Below are positions 1 through 8,806 of a stretch of DNA of 18,984 nucleotides, one piece after another (position 1 is the stretch's first letter; the number at the start of each line of letters is the position of its first letter). A program made the position numbers and the translations under genes. The notes under the pieces were generated by a model that saw only the letters and a list, made by a program, of their open reading frames with translations, was not told the DNA's origin and made no database searches. The DNA lies in assembly GCA_009695405.1 (NCBI GenBank), contig SIAZ01000032.1:1-18984 (forward strand), given 5' to 3'. This DNA is from Pedosphaera sp. GTDB taxonomy: Bacteria; Verrucomicrobiota; Verrucomicrobiia; Limisphaerales; UBA9464.

Positions 1-120
1 CTCCTCAATCCATCTCCGTAACCACTCCACTTCCTCAGATCCCATCCGTCGCCCTTGCAATACTAGTTCTTTAAGCACGCCCTGCTTTATGAGCTCTTTG
101 CCACCGGTAGTCCAGCTCAT
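1..120 (-). CDS. DUF4338 / DruA-like protein, N-terminal fragment (runs off left edge)
   Basis: An open frame of 40 codons starts at the ATG on the minus strand at 118-120, with an in-frame TGA just upstream, and is still open at base 1. The visible protein starts MSWTTGGKEL and contains LVLQGRRMGSEEVEWLRRWI. A short beta-like stretch ending in R-G-R followed by 'S/T-x-E-x-x-W/F-I/L-R-x-x-I' is what I associate with the start of DUF4338 proteins (named after Druantia DruA), which in Verrucomicrobiota are often found in many copies and in transposon-like settings. An inverted repeat CATTCAC (118-124) / GTGAATG (134-140) overlaps the start codon and could hide it in the mRNA. Only 40 residues are seen, so the family call is tentative; the existence of a coding frame is more likely than not. 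Confidence 0.45.
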   Translation of the reverse strand, partial: MSWTTGGKELIKQGVLKELVLQGRRMGSEEVEWLRRWIEE

Positions 121-427
121 TCACCGACAACTTGTGAATGCACCGCCGGTTTAGGGCTAGGGCAAGTTCATCTGGATTTGGGGATGGGGTAAAGACCCTG
201 TGACGTTGCCGGGTTTGGATACCATGGATGAGCGGCGGCGTGCCGGAGGCCCCTTGGCAGGGTTGATCTCGGCGAACCTTTCGACAACAGTGCTGAAGCC
301 AAGGGAATGCTTTGTCGCTCCATACCCTGCACGTGGCCTATCTAACTTGACCCGGGAACTAGAAACTAAGTGCATCCTTTTCCAGAAAACGAGACTCAAT
401 TAACTGCCTGCCATCCATGACCCTCAT
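121..427. other. Region without a recognisable gene (flank of the left-edge element)
   Basis: About 300 bases lie between the leftward DUF4338-like start and the MFS gene. Both strands hold open frames of 67-80 codons (200-403 plus, 157-399 minus) that overlap each other almost completely and resemble no protein family I know. The minus-strand frame contains FSTVVERFAEINPAKGPPAR, which reminds me of repeated non-coding or element-flanking DNA in these genomes, but I cannot show that from one copy. Promoters for both flanking genes must lie here; no clear -35/-10 pair stands out. Confidence 0.4.
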
Positions 428-1660
428 ATGACCTTCGCTTCACAAGTATCCCTCCGCTCTGCTTGGCTCGTTGTGGGATTGTTGATCCCAGTCGCACTCT
501 TAAACTATCTCGATAGGCAAATGCTCTCATCGATGAAGTTTTCAGTGATGGCTGACCTTCCTGATATCGGTAACGATGCTAATTGGGGCCGGATGCTGGG
601 TCAATTTAAGTGGGTTTACGCCATTTTTAGTCCTTTGGGTGGCTATATTGCAGATCGATTTAGTCGACGATTAACCATTTGCGGAAGCCTCTTTGTCTGG
701 TCTGCAATTACTTGGGGAACAAGTCAGGTGCACACGTTTCAAGAGTTAATGTTAGCCCGGTCGCTGATGGGCGTGAGCGAGGCCTTTTATATACCTGCGG
801 CACTGGCGTTGATCACTGATTATCATCTTGGGCCCACTCGCTCGAGGGCTGTAGGCTTTCATCAGACCTCCATTTATCTCGGAGTGATTATCGGAGGATT
901 TAGTGGCTATGCTGCAGACATTCCATCGATGGGGTGGAGGTTTGCTTTTATAGCCTGCGGATTAACCGGCATTCTTTACACACTTCCGCTGACGTTTCTC
1001 CTGCGCGATGCGCCCAAAGATATGTTGACCCAGAAGGCAACAACAGTACCGCGTTCTAATCCTATCTGGGAACTAATGACTAACAAATCGTTCCTTCTCC
1101 TGATCGTTTGTTTCACCCTACCCGCACAAGCGGCTTGGGTGATACGCGACTGGATGCCAGCCATTCTCAAACAGCAGTTCCATATTGGCCAAGGCAAAGC
1201 GGGAGTTTCAGCAACACTCTATTGGCAAAGTGCTGCCATAATCGGAGCTTTCCTCGGGGGGTGGTTGGCCGATCGTTTGGTGCGAACTCATCTGCGAGGA
1301 CGCATCTACGTCAGCGCCCTCGGAATGGCGTTTATCATTCCGGCATTATTCGGCACAGGGAATGCCGGATCTCTCGAGGTTGCGGTCTTTTTTCTCGCCC
1401 TGTTTGGACTTGGTTGGGGCTTTTTTGACGTCAATAACATGCCCATTCTTTGCCAGATTGTCCGACCTGATTTGCGAGCAACTGGGTACGGTTTGATGAA
1501 CATGGTAAGTATCAGTTGCGGAGGCTTCGCCGACTGGGGCTTCGGACTCCTACGGGACCGTGGCTATCCGCTGAATATAATCTTTGGCGCTTTCGCTTGC
1601 TCAGCATTGATTTCAATTGTTTTGATTCTGTTAATTCGCCCTCGTTCAACTAACTCGTAA
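428..1660 (+). CDS. MFS transporter (ACS-like, probable organic-anion/sugar-acid uptake)
   Basis: A 410-residue inner-membrane carrier of the major facilitator superfamily with about 12 hydrophobic segments. The first segment ends with N-Y-L-D-R-Q (residues 26-31), typical of the anion:cation symporter branch that includes hexuronate and sialate carriers. The loop between segments 2 and 3 carries MFS motif A (G-G-Y-I-A-D-R-F-S-R-R, 71-81), and a second copy (G-G-W-L-A-D-R, 277-283) starts the C-terminal half. The ATG at 428 is chosen because the nearby ATG at 417 meets a stop after four codons; no Shine-Dalgarno sequence is visible. The gene ends 127 bases before an exported sialidase on the same strand, so uptake of released sialic acid or a related sugar acid is an attractive inference, but substrate cannot be read from the sequence. 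Confidence 0.88.
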   Translation: MTFASQVSLRSAWLVVGLLIPVALLNYLDRQMLSSMKFSVMADLPDIGNDANWGRMLGQFKWVYAIFSPLGGYIADRFSRRLTICGSLFVWSAITWGTSQVHTFQELMLARSLMGVSEAFYIPAALALITDYHLGPTRSRAVGFHQTSIYLGVIIGGFSGYAADIPSMGWRFAFIACGLTGILYTLPLTFLLRDAPKDMLTQKATTVPRSNPIWELMTNKSFLLLIVCFTLPAQAAWVIRDWMPAILKQQFHIGQGKAGVSATLYWQSAAIIGAFLGGWLADRLVRTHLRGRIYVSALGMAFIIPALFGTGNAGSLEVAVFFLALFGLGWGFFDVNNMPILCQIVRPDLRATGYGLMNMVSISCGGFADWGFGLLRDRGYPLNIIFGAFACSALISIVLILLIRPRSTNS

Positions 1661-1667
1661 ACCGCAC

Positions 1668-1714
1668 TTGAAACTCGGTAAACGCTTTCGTTGATACTCC
1701 GTAGTGAGTTTCAA
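1668..1714. repeat. 9-bp inverted repeat between MFS gene and sialidase
   Basis: TTGAAACTC (1668-1676) is repeated in perfect inversion as GAGTTTCAA (1706-1714). Inside it is a smaller inversion, AACG-CTTT-CGTT (1681-1692). It starts 8 bases after the MFS stop codon. No T-run follows, so it is not a standard intrinsic terminator; it could be an mRNA 3' end hairpin or an operator for the sialidase, whose start is 73 bases on. Confidence 0.5.
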
Positions 1715-1787
1715 AGTAGTCAGTAGCAAATAAAGACGCCAAATATCGAGGGCACGTTGATTCGATTTATTCTCACCAAATCACCTG

Positions 1788-2954
1788 ATGATTCCTATAC
1801 TTTACCTCGCCTTACTTTACTCGGGACTTCGACTCACAGCAGGCGATGAACCTGAGTTCTTCGATGTCTTCAAGGTCGGTCGAGAACTCACTTATCGCTC
1901 AATTCGTATTCCCTCCGTCGTGCTCACCAAACGGGGCACAGTGCTCGCCTTCGCCGAGGGGCGGGAATTTTCTTCGGACCAGGCCGAGAACGATATTATT
2001 CTCAAGCGCAGTGGCGACAATGGCCGCACATGGAGTCCAGCGCAGGTGGTGCACGAAGACGGTCACAATTCCCTTAATAACCCGACAGCAATCGTGGAGC
2101 AGCAAAGCGGTCGTGTGTACCTGATGTTCCAGCGAATTCCAGCGCATTTAAAAGAAACGAGTCACAACACCGCTACCGGATATACCGGCACAAATATCTA
2201 CCGAAATCTCTTGGTGTGGTCTGACGACGACGGTCGATCTTGGAGTCGGCCATCGGACGTTACCTCGACCACTAAACGCCCTTCAGGTGCGACCACACTT
2301 GCCAGTGGTCCGGGGATCGGTATTCAACTAACCCGTGGGCCTCGCGCTGGGCGAATTCTTATTCCCTTCAACGAAGGACCTTTTTATCAGTGGAACAATT
2401 TTGCTGTCTTCAGTGATGACCGAGGCACGACATGGTCCTATGGCGAGAACGTTCCTGGAGCCTTTCTGTCCGACACTCGACTTGGCCGAAAGAGTCAGAT
2501 CAATGAAGTACAGATGGTCGAATTATCCGACGGATCGATACGCCTGAATTCACGTCAATTTGCTGGAGCAAAAGTCCGGAAAACCGCGATTAGCCGTGAT
2601 AGTGGGATGACATGGTCGGCGGTTGAGGACATCCCCGACCTGCGAGATCCCAGTTGTAATGCCAGCGTTCTCCGATACTCCTTCGGCACTGAAACAAACA
2701 AGTTGGGGCGACTCCTCTACAGCGGTCCCGATGCAACGACCCGCAGCAACGGGACGGTAGCCCTAAGTCTTGATGATGGGGCAACTTGGCCTGTTAAACG
2801 TGTCCTCTGGCCTGGAGGATTCGCCTACAGTGTGCTTACTCGCCTCACTGACGGCCGGGTAGGCTGTCTTTTTGAAACTGATGATTATGCTCGAATTGTC
2901 TTCGCTCGATTTCCCATAAGCTGGCTGGAAGCAGGAACTCCGCCAAAAAAATGA
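1788..2954 (+). CDS. Exported sialidase (exo-alpha-sialidase, BNR/Asp-box repeats)
   Basis: A 388-residue glycoside hydrolase of the sialidase (GH33-like) fold that would remove terminal sialic acid from glycans outside the cytoplasm. Residues 1-19 form a short hydrophobic signal peptide. The R-I-P motif that supplies the first arginine of the carboxylate-binding triad is at 40-42. Five Asp boxes (S-x-D-x-G-x-T/S-W) are at 75-82, 145-152, 209-216, 269-276 and 327-334. The N-E-V-Q-M-V-E-L-S-D-G-S stretch (239-250) carries the expected catalytic Glu (E240), R319 fits the third arginine, and Y347 in A-Y-S-V-L-T-R-L fits the nucleophilic tyrosine; E363 lies where its partner is expected. Asp64 or Asp69 would be the acid/base aspartate. 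It is apparently catalytically complete. It follows an MFS carrier on the same strand; no sialate lyase or kinase is seen nearby. Confidence 0.9.
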   Translation: MIPILYLALLYSGLRLTAGDEPEFFDVFKVGRELTYRSIRIPSVVLTKRGTVLAFAEGREFSSDQAENDIILKRSGDNGRTWSPAQVVHEDGHNSLNNPTAIVEQQSGRVYLMFQRIPAHLKETSHNTATGYTGTNIYRNLLVWSDDDGRSWSRPSDVTSTTKRPSGATTLASGPGIGIQLTRGPRAGRILIPFNEGPFYQWNNFAVFSDDRGTTWSYGENVPGAFLSDTRLGRKSQINEVQMVELSDGSIRLNSRQFAGAKVRKTAISRDSGMTWSAVEDIPDLRDPSCNASVLRYSFGTETNKLGRLLYSGPDATTRSNGTVALSLDDGATWPVKRVLWPGGFAYSVLTRLTDGRVGCLFETDDYARIVFARFPISWLEAGTPPKK

Positions 2955-3034
2955 CTTGTTGTAGGTCGAGAGGTAGACACATTCGATCCATCCGTTTAAA
3001 TTTGGACACCGAGAACTAAGGCGCGTAAATGAAT

Positions 3035-4240
3035 TTACAGGATGTGCCCCATACGATCGCGTTTTGTTTTTAAATAGTCCACATTCTCCGGATTTGGTTC
3101 CACTCGGATAGGTAACTGCTCGATGATTTCGAGTCCATGGCCTTGAAGTCCGACCACTTTCTTGGGGTTATTGGTCAGCAAACGGATTGTTTTTAGACCG
3201 AGATCACAGAGCATCTGAGCACCAAATCCATAATCTCGAAGGTCCATCGGGAACCCGAGTTTCAAGTTGGCGTCAACGGTATCAAAACCCTGCTCCTGAA
3301 GTTTATAAGCTTTAATCTTAGCGCCTAGACCGATGCCTCGTCCCTCCTGACGCATGTAGAGAATAACGCCGCACCCCTCCTTTTCGATCCGTTCCATTGC
3401 GGCTTGAAGTTGCGGACCGCAATCGCAGCGACGAGAACCGAAAACATCACCGGTGAGACATTCGCTGTGGACCCGAACAAGAACACCATGTTCACCTGAA
3501 ATTTCCCCCTTCACCAAAGCCAGATGCTGAGATCCATCCACCTTCGATTCATACAAATGCAGAATAAAATCACCGTAATCTGTCGGCATACGAATTGACT
3601 CGATCCGCTCCACTAACCTTTCCGATGTCCGACGGTATTCAATGAGGTCTTCAATGGTACAAATCTTAAGCTTGTGTCGTTTGGCGAAGAGCAAGAGTTC
3701 AGGTAAACGAGCCATGGTCCCGTTGTCGTTCATGATTTCACAGATCACCCCAGCAGGATGCAACCCCGCCAAGGAGGCAAGATCGACCGCTGCTTCCGTA
3801 TGACCCGCTCGCCGCAACACCCCGCCGAGCTTTGATCGCAACGGGAATATATGCCCAGGTTGCACCAAATCCTTTACCGTCGCTGCTGGGTCAGCAAGAA
3901 TTCGAATCGTCTGAGCTCGATCGGCCGCGCTGATACCCGTCGTGATCCCCTTTGCGGCGTCGACACTCACCTGAAAGTCGGTCTTAAATGTATCCCTATT
4001 TTGGGCGACCATTTGCTCAACTCCCAACCGATTGAGGCAATCACCCGTGGTGGGAACACAGATAAGACCTCGGGCATGTTTCGCCATAAAGTTCACCGCG
4101 GCCGGCGTTACTTTTTCGGCAGCGAGAACAAGATCGCCTTCATTTTCCCGGTCTTCATCATCCACCACCACCACCATACGACCACGGCGGATATCGGCTA
4201 GAACAGACGGGATGTCGTTAAACAGACTCTTTTTCTTCAT
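3035..4240 (-). CDS. ribBA: Bifunctional 3,4-dihydroxy-2-butanone-4-phosphate synthase / GTP cyclohydrolase II
   Basis: A 401-residue fusion catalysing the two entry steps of riboflavin synthesis in the cytoplasm: ribulose-5-phosphate to dihydroxybutanone phosphate, and GTP to the pyrimidine precursor. The RibB domain (about 1-205) has D-D-E-D-R-E-N-E-G-D (27-36) and R-A-G-H-T-E-A (144-150), the metal and substrate motifs. The RibA domain (about 206-401) has the zinc cysteines C261, C272 and C274 in H-S-E-C-L-T-G-D and R-C-D-C-G, plus R-Q-E-G-R-G-I-G-L (297-305) and the L-T-N-N-P-K-K motif (355-361). Length is normal for RibBA and both active sites look complete. The start at 4240 opens directly with MKKKSLFNDI. 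The 90 bases upstream show no FMN-riboswitch consensus that I can recognise. No other rib genes are in the window. Confidence 0.96.
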   Translation of the reverse strand: MKKKSLFNDIPSVLADIRRGRMVVVVDDEDRENEGDLVLAAEKVTPAAVNFMAKHARGLICVPTTGDCLNRLGVEQMVAQNRDTFKTDFQVSVDAAKGITTGISAADRAQTIRILADPAATVKDLVQPGHIFPLRSKLGGVLRRAGHTEAAVDLASLAGLHPAGVICEIMNDNGTMARLPELLLFAKRHKLKICTIEDLIEYRRTSERLVERIESIRMPTDYGDFILHLYESKVDGSQHLALVKGEISGEHGVLVRVHSECLTGDVFGSRRCDCGPQLQAAMERIEKEGCGVILYMRQEGRGIGLGAKIKAYKLQEQGFDTVDANLKLGFPMDLRDYGFGAQMLCDLGLKTIRLLTNNPKKVVGLQGHGLEIIEQLPIRVEPNPENVDYLKTKRDRMGHIL

Positions 4241-4330
4241 CGAACGAAGACAATGCTAATCGACAACGGTTGAAACGGGAAATTTAGAATCTCGCTAACT
4301 CTTCCTCTGCATTCCTTTCCGAAAAGGAGT

Positions 4331-6367
4331 TCATTTCAACTGCCAACTTTCTCCGAAGAAGCCGGCGGTCACAATGCGTCCTGGGGTTCGGTTTCCAGGC
4401 GCTTGTGAGAGATCAATCACCGCCCAATCAGGCAACTTGGGTGTCTGACGTGCATTATTGAGGTAGTCATAGTCTCGGAAGGTAAAACCGCTGTTAATGA
4501 CGACATAGCGCGTGGGATTCAATGGGTTTGGAAAGATTAAGATCGGCAGGTGTGACGCCGAGGGATAGGTCTTATCGCCCACGGTTACCCCCTCTGCTGT
4601 CCATCGCACTGGCAATCGATCAGCAATCCGAGCTAAAAGCTGATTACTGAATGGATCTCCCCAAAGAATCAGATTGCTCGATTGAATGTCGGCATCCGTT
4701 ACCTCGGCATCCTTTTTCTGAGGCGCATCGCCCCGATAATGACGCCGCCAATGTTCGATAGCTCGCGTCGATTCCGAAACAACCCAATTGCCGGCGGCAG
4801 CATTGAGTGGTTTACCCGAGGGAAGCACCATCAAGAAGGTATCCATAAAGGCATCATCGATGGGGCCTTGAAGTCCGTGTTGTTTTTGGAGGCTTGGAGG
4901 GGTCATCGAACCCGTTTTCCAGAGGCTGCCTTGACGGTGAAAGGAAACTTTCCAAGAGCGATCGGTCTGGGGCGCTGGCATCACTAAATCCGTGCCATCC
5001 ATCCGCACCTTGACCGGGGAAAGAACCTCAAAAGGAGCGTCACCAGGACCGAAGGAGAGAGTAAGCCCGGTGACATTGGTTGTTTGAAGAATGAGTGCAG
5101 GACCTTTAGTTCCCCGAGGCGATAGAGACGCCGAGACTCGGGCTGGTTCCCAGTGTTCGCCTAGGGTATCCAATGTCACCCAAGCCATGGTGTTGTAACG
5201 AAGAGAATGGGTAATAAAATGAACATCTTGAGGGACACGGACACGGCCGTTGGCCGCTAATTTATCGATGCGCCGATTAAGTTCTGCTTTGGCTGAGGCT
5301 TCATATTTATGCCCGGTTTTCGGGCCTATAAGATGGGTAAGCTCTAATCCCTCAGCTTGAAGTGCCCTTTCCATTGCAGTCGCCGCTTGCCTTTGGGAGT
5401 CCACTTCACCGCTGTAAGCAATGAGTGGAACCATGGACATATTCAGAGCATTCGCAGTTGCGTCATAGAGCCGCCAGAGTTTCTGTTCCCACCAAGACGG
5501 AGAGAGCTGTTCATTTTGAAAAACCCGAAGAAATTCGGCGGTCTCACTAAATCCAGCTCCCGGCGCAGCGGCGGCCCAACGTGAGGCGTGGTGAACTGCA
5601 AAATGCCAAGCGGAGGCGCCCCCCAATGAAAACCCTCGAACGACAAGGCGTTCTTCGTCGATCGGATAGCGGCGCATGACCTCTGCGAGAGCCTCCCAAA
5701 AATCCGTCTCACCCGCGAACCGACTTCCATTACAGTACCGACCGTAGAGATGAAGCACAAAGGTGTCCTCTGGGGTAAATTCACCAGGGCTACGCTGCCG
5801 ATCGGCGAGGAAAGCCAATTCGCTCAATTGTTCGCCACGACCGTGAAACCAAGTATCCAGCCGCCATTTTCGACCGGAATCGGGTCGCCACGATTTCGGA
5901 ATAACCAAGCCATAAGGTTGAACAGATCCATCGATCTTGGACACATAACCAGCGACCAACAATCCGTTGGTCAGCGTCCAGGGTGCGGATCCAGACTGAA
6001 GAGACTGAAGGCGTTCATTTGCGGTGACCAAATGCTGGCGAGCAATGTTCAATTCGTTGGTCCGAAAGAACTCGGAATAGCGGAGAGCCCAATCAACCGC
6101 TTTATGAAACACCGCCACATCGGGGAGCCTCGCTTGAAGTTCAGAACGGTTGCTGAGGCTGGTCCGCGCAAGGTCTAAAGCCTTACCTAAACGAGCGACT
6201 CCCTCGCTTAATTCCAAGCGGATATCTTCGGGAATAAGAATGCCCGCGGGTGGAACCGGCCGCACCTTTTCCGCACTATTATCTGCGGGGCCATCAGCCT
6301 TCAACCATACAAAACTGCTGAGGGTTAGGATTGCAACCGTGTGAAAAAGAGTGCTCCGACGGATCAT
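4331..6367 (-). CDS. Exported alpha/beta-hydrolase (prolyl-oligopeptidase/esterase type)
   Basis: A 678-residue protein with an N-terminal signal sequence (two arginines, then a hydrophobic run to about residue 24). The middle third is an alpha/beta-hydrolase: the nucleophile elbow G-F-S-L-G-G gives Ser247, and the following V-D (Asp323) and G-H-K (His353) are well placed to complete the triad. W-F-H-G-R-G (173-178) resembles the oxyanion-side strand of esterase D/feruloyl-esterase-like and S9 enzymes. The last 300 residues are a beta-rich extension with a putative further domain. Proteins of this build are common in Planctomycetes and Verrucomicrobiota and usually annotated as prolyl oligopeptidase family or esterase; the true substrate (peptide, acyl ester, carbohydrate ester) is unknown. 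It lies between glgB and ribBA with gaps of 183 and 90 bases, so a shared operon is uncertain. Confidence 0.82.
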   Translation of the reverse strand: MIRRSTLFHTVAILTLSSFVWLKADGPADNSAEKVRPVPPAGILIPEDIRLELSEGVARLGKALDLARTSLSNRSELQARLPDVAVFHKAVDWALRYSEFFRTNELNIARQHLVTANERLQSLQSGSAPWTLTNGLLVAGYVSKIDGSVQPYGLVIPKSWRPDSGRKWRLDTWFHGRGEQLSELAFLADRQRSPGEFTPEDTFVLHLYGRYCNGSRFAGETDFWEALAEVMRRYPIDEERLVVRGFSLGGASAWHFAVHHASRWAAAAPGAGFSETAEFLRVFQNEQLSPSWWEQKLWRLYDATANALNMSMVPLIAYSGEVDSQRQAATAMERALQAEGLELTHLIGPKTGHKYEASAKAELNRRIDKLAANGRVRVPQDVHFITHSLRYNTMAWVTLDTLGEHWEPARVSASLSPRGTKGPALILQTTNVTGLTLSFGPGDAPFEVLSPVKVRMDGTDLVMPAPQTDRSWKVSFHRQGSLWKTGSMTPPSLQKQHGLQGPIDDAFMDTFLMVLPSGKPLNAAAGNWVVSESTRAIEHWRRHYRGDAPQKKDAEVTDADIQSSNLILWGDPFSNQLLARIADRLPVRWTAEGVTVGDKTYPSASHLPILIFPNPLNPTRYVVINSGFTFRDYDYLNNARQTPKLPDWAVIDLSQAPGNRTPGRIVTAGFFGESWQLK

Positions 6368-6550
6368 ATAGTAAGGTTAGACAATAAGGACGGTGAATTT
6401 CTGAGGCTAATTGAAGAAAGATCCCACTCCAAGAACTGACAATAAATATCGCTGATCACTAATGTTTTTGAGAAACTGATACTTCACTTCCCCAACCGCT
6501 CAGTTGTTTTCCTAAACGAAAAAGGGGCAATTCAAGGAACTTTGACCTTA

Positions 6551-8749
6551 TTACATTTGGCAACGGAAAGCGCTTACACTCAAAGGCGGTAGCACTAATT
6601 CAGCGGAATACGCCTGTCGATGACTCACTAATTTCTGTCCCTGTACGCCTCCACGGTTACCTTGATTGCTGCCGCCATAGATTCCAGAATCGCTATTAAA
6701 AATCTCGGCCCAATAACCTAGCTTCGGCAGTCCTACTCGGTAACAGGAATGCAGTTCAGGGGTCAGGTTCAAAACCACGAGGAGAAGTGATCCAGATTCT
6801 CGATCGTGACGAACAAAGCTCAGTACACTATTTTTCGTATCGCTACTATCGATCCAAAAGAACCCATCTGCCTCGTAATCACTCCGCCACAACGCCGGTT
6901 CTCCACGATAAATCTGATTTAAATCCTCCACCAAACGTTGGATCCCTCGGTTGTAAGGATTTTTTTCCACTAACCACCAGTCCACTTCACCGTTTTCATT
7001 CCACTCGCGCGCCTGCCCGATTTCACAACCCATGAAGAGTAGCTTTTTGCCGGGGAAAAACCATTGGTAAGCCAAAAGACAGCGTAAGTTTGCAAAGGCC
7101 TGCCAATCATCTCCGGGCATACGACCGAGCAAGGAACCCTTGCCATGCACCACTTCATCATGGGAAAGAGGCAAAACGAAGTTTTCATGGCCATGATACA
7201 GCATGGCGAAGGTGAGGTCGTTTTGATGAAACTGCCGATGAATCGGGTCGCGTTTAAAATACCCCAAGGTGTCGTGCATCCAACCCATGTTCCATTTCAT
7301 TGTGAACCCCAATCCTCCAATCCAAGGCGGGCGCGACACCATCGGCCAAGAGGTACTCTCCTCGGCGATGGTCACCACCCCCGGATAGTCTGTCCCGACC
7401 AAATGGTTTACATGACGAAAAAACTCAATAGCCTCTAAATTCTCACGACCACCGTGTCGATTCGGAATCCATTCCCCTTCCTTACGGGAATAATCGAGAT
7501 AAAGCATTGAGGCAACCGCGTCCACACGGAGCCCGTCCACATGGTATCGCTCGCACCAATAAAGGGCATTCGCGGCCAGAAAATTACGGACCTCATGTCG
7601 CCCATAATTAAAGATGAGCGTTCCCCAATCCTGATGCGCTCCCTGCTTAGGGTCTTCATGTTCAAAAAGGGCCGTTCCATCGAAACGGGCTAATGCCCAC
7701 GTATCGCGAGGGAAATGCCCCGGAACCCAGTCGATTAGAACGCCGATGTCGGCTTCATGCAGCGCATCGACGAAATACTGAAAATCATCTGGGGTCCCAT
7801 ACCGACTTGTTGGCGCATAAAAGCCGGTGACTTGATAACCCCAACTCGGATAGTAGGCATGTTCCGCGATGGGCATCATCTCGACATGGGTAAAACCCGT
7901 CCGCCGAAGATAATCAACCAGCGGCCCCACCAATCCACGATATCCTGGTGACGCATCCGGACCCCACTTCTTCCACGAGCCTAGATGGAATTCATAGATG
8001 CTCATCGGCGACTTTAACGCATTGGATTGGCTCCGCTTTTCGACCCAATCAGAATCGCTCCATTGGTGCCGGCGCGTATTCCAAACAATGGCGGATTGCT
8101 TCGGCGGTTGCTCAAAAAATTGCCCGAAAGGATCGGTGTTCAACTTTACAGTTCCGTTGGCATCCTGAATCTCAAACTTATAGAGAGCACCCTCAGTGAC
8201 TCCAGGAATAAAAATCTCCCACACCCCGCTCGCACCCAACTGCCGCATCCAATGCCGTCGCCCGTCCCACTGGTTGAATGTGCCCACCACAGAAACCCGC
8301 CGAGCCGAGGGGGCCCAGACCGCAAAGGAAACGCCAGAAGCTCCGTCGAGGGAGGTCAGATGCGACCCAAGTACATCAAAAATCTTACGATGATTTCCCT
8401 CACCAAAAAGATGCAAATCGGTCTCACCTACTGTCGGCCAAAAGGAATACGGATCGCGACCGCGCGAAATCGATCCATCCGCCCAGGTAATGTCCAGATC
8501 ATAGGTACAAACCGAGGATTCACCCTCGAAAACACCTTCAAACAGACTTGTATCGCTGATGCGTTGGAGATCAAAGCCGAACTGAGCCGAACCGTGAAGA
8601 GGGATAACTCGTACTTTTTGAGCGCCCGGCAGAAAAGCGCGCCCGACTATTCCCGGCCGAGTGCCCAGAGGATGCACGCCAAGAAGAGCATGCGGGGAGG
8701 AACCTTGAAGATTAATAAGGCTCTCCAATTCAGCCGAGGTCAGAAGCAT
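6551..8749 (-). CDS. glgB: 1,4-alpha-glucan branching enzyme
   Basis: A 732-residue GH13 enzyme that makes alpha-1,6 branches in glycogen. An N1 module (about 1-105) and a CBM48 module (about 120-215, with F-A-V-W-A-P-S-A and G-T-F-N-Q-W-D-G) precede the barrel, which opens with Y-E-F-H-L-G-S-W (252-259). The GH13 catalytic residues are all visible: nucleophile D410 in D-G-L-R-V-D-A-V, acid/base E463 in I-A-E-E-S-T, and transition-state stabiliser D531 in L-S-H-D-E-V-V-H-G-K-G. F-M-G-C-E-I-G-Q is present near the end of the barrel, followed by a beta-sandwich C-terminal domain. Full length and apparently active. It is 57 bases downstream of the GT4 gene, on the same strand; no other glg gene is in the window. 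A long open frame on the opposite strand (8027-8794) is only its shadow. Confidence 0.97.
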   Translation of the reverse strand: MLLTSAELESLINLQGSSPHALLGVHPLGTRPGIVGRAFLPGAQKVRVIPLHGSAQFGFDLQRISDTSLFEGVFEGESSVCTYDLDITWADGSISRGRDPYSFWPTVGETDLHLFGEGNHRKIFDVLGSHLTSLDGASGVSFAVWAPSARRVSVVGTFNQWDGRRHWMRQLGASGVWEIFIPGVTEGALYKFEIQDANGTVKLNTDPFGQFFEQPPKQSAIVWNTRRHQWSDSDWVEKRSQSNALKSPMSIYEFHLGSWKKWGPDASPGYRGLVGPLVDYLRRTGFTHVEMMPIAEHAYYPSWGYQVTGFYAPTSRYGTPDDFQYFVDALHEADIGVLIDWVPGHFPRDTWALARFDGTALFEHEDPKQGAHQDWGTLIFNYGRHEVRNFLAANALYWCERYHVDGLRVDAVASMLYLDYSRKEGEWIPNRHGGRENLEAIEFFRHVNHLVGTDYPGVVTIAEESTSWPMVSRPPWIGGLGFTMKWNMGWMHDTLGYFKRDPIHRQFHQNDLTFAMLYHGHENFVLPLSHDEVVHGKGSLLGRMPGDDWQAFANLRCLLAYQWFFPGKKLLFMGCEIGQAREWNENGEVDWWLVEKNPYNRGIQRLVEDLNQIYRGEPALWRSDYEADGFFWIDSSDTKNSVLSFVRHDRESGSLLLVVLNLTPELHSCYRVGLPKLGYWAEIFNSDSGIYGGSNQGNRGGVQGQKLVSHRQAYSAELVLPPLSVSAFRCQM

Positions 8750-8806
8750 GGATGGAGTAAAGACCCGAATTCACTGAGGATAAACCGTAAATAACAGGAC
8801 ATAGGG

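Noticed and set aside
4241..4330. Possible FMN riboswitch before ribBA
   Set aside because: The region is too short (90 bases) and shows none of the conserved FMN-aptamer segments.
8027..8794. 255-codon open frame on the plus strand
   Set aside because: It is antisense to glgB, whose motifs are complete; basic, low-complexity shadow translation.
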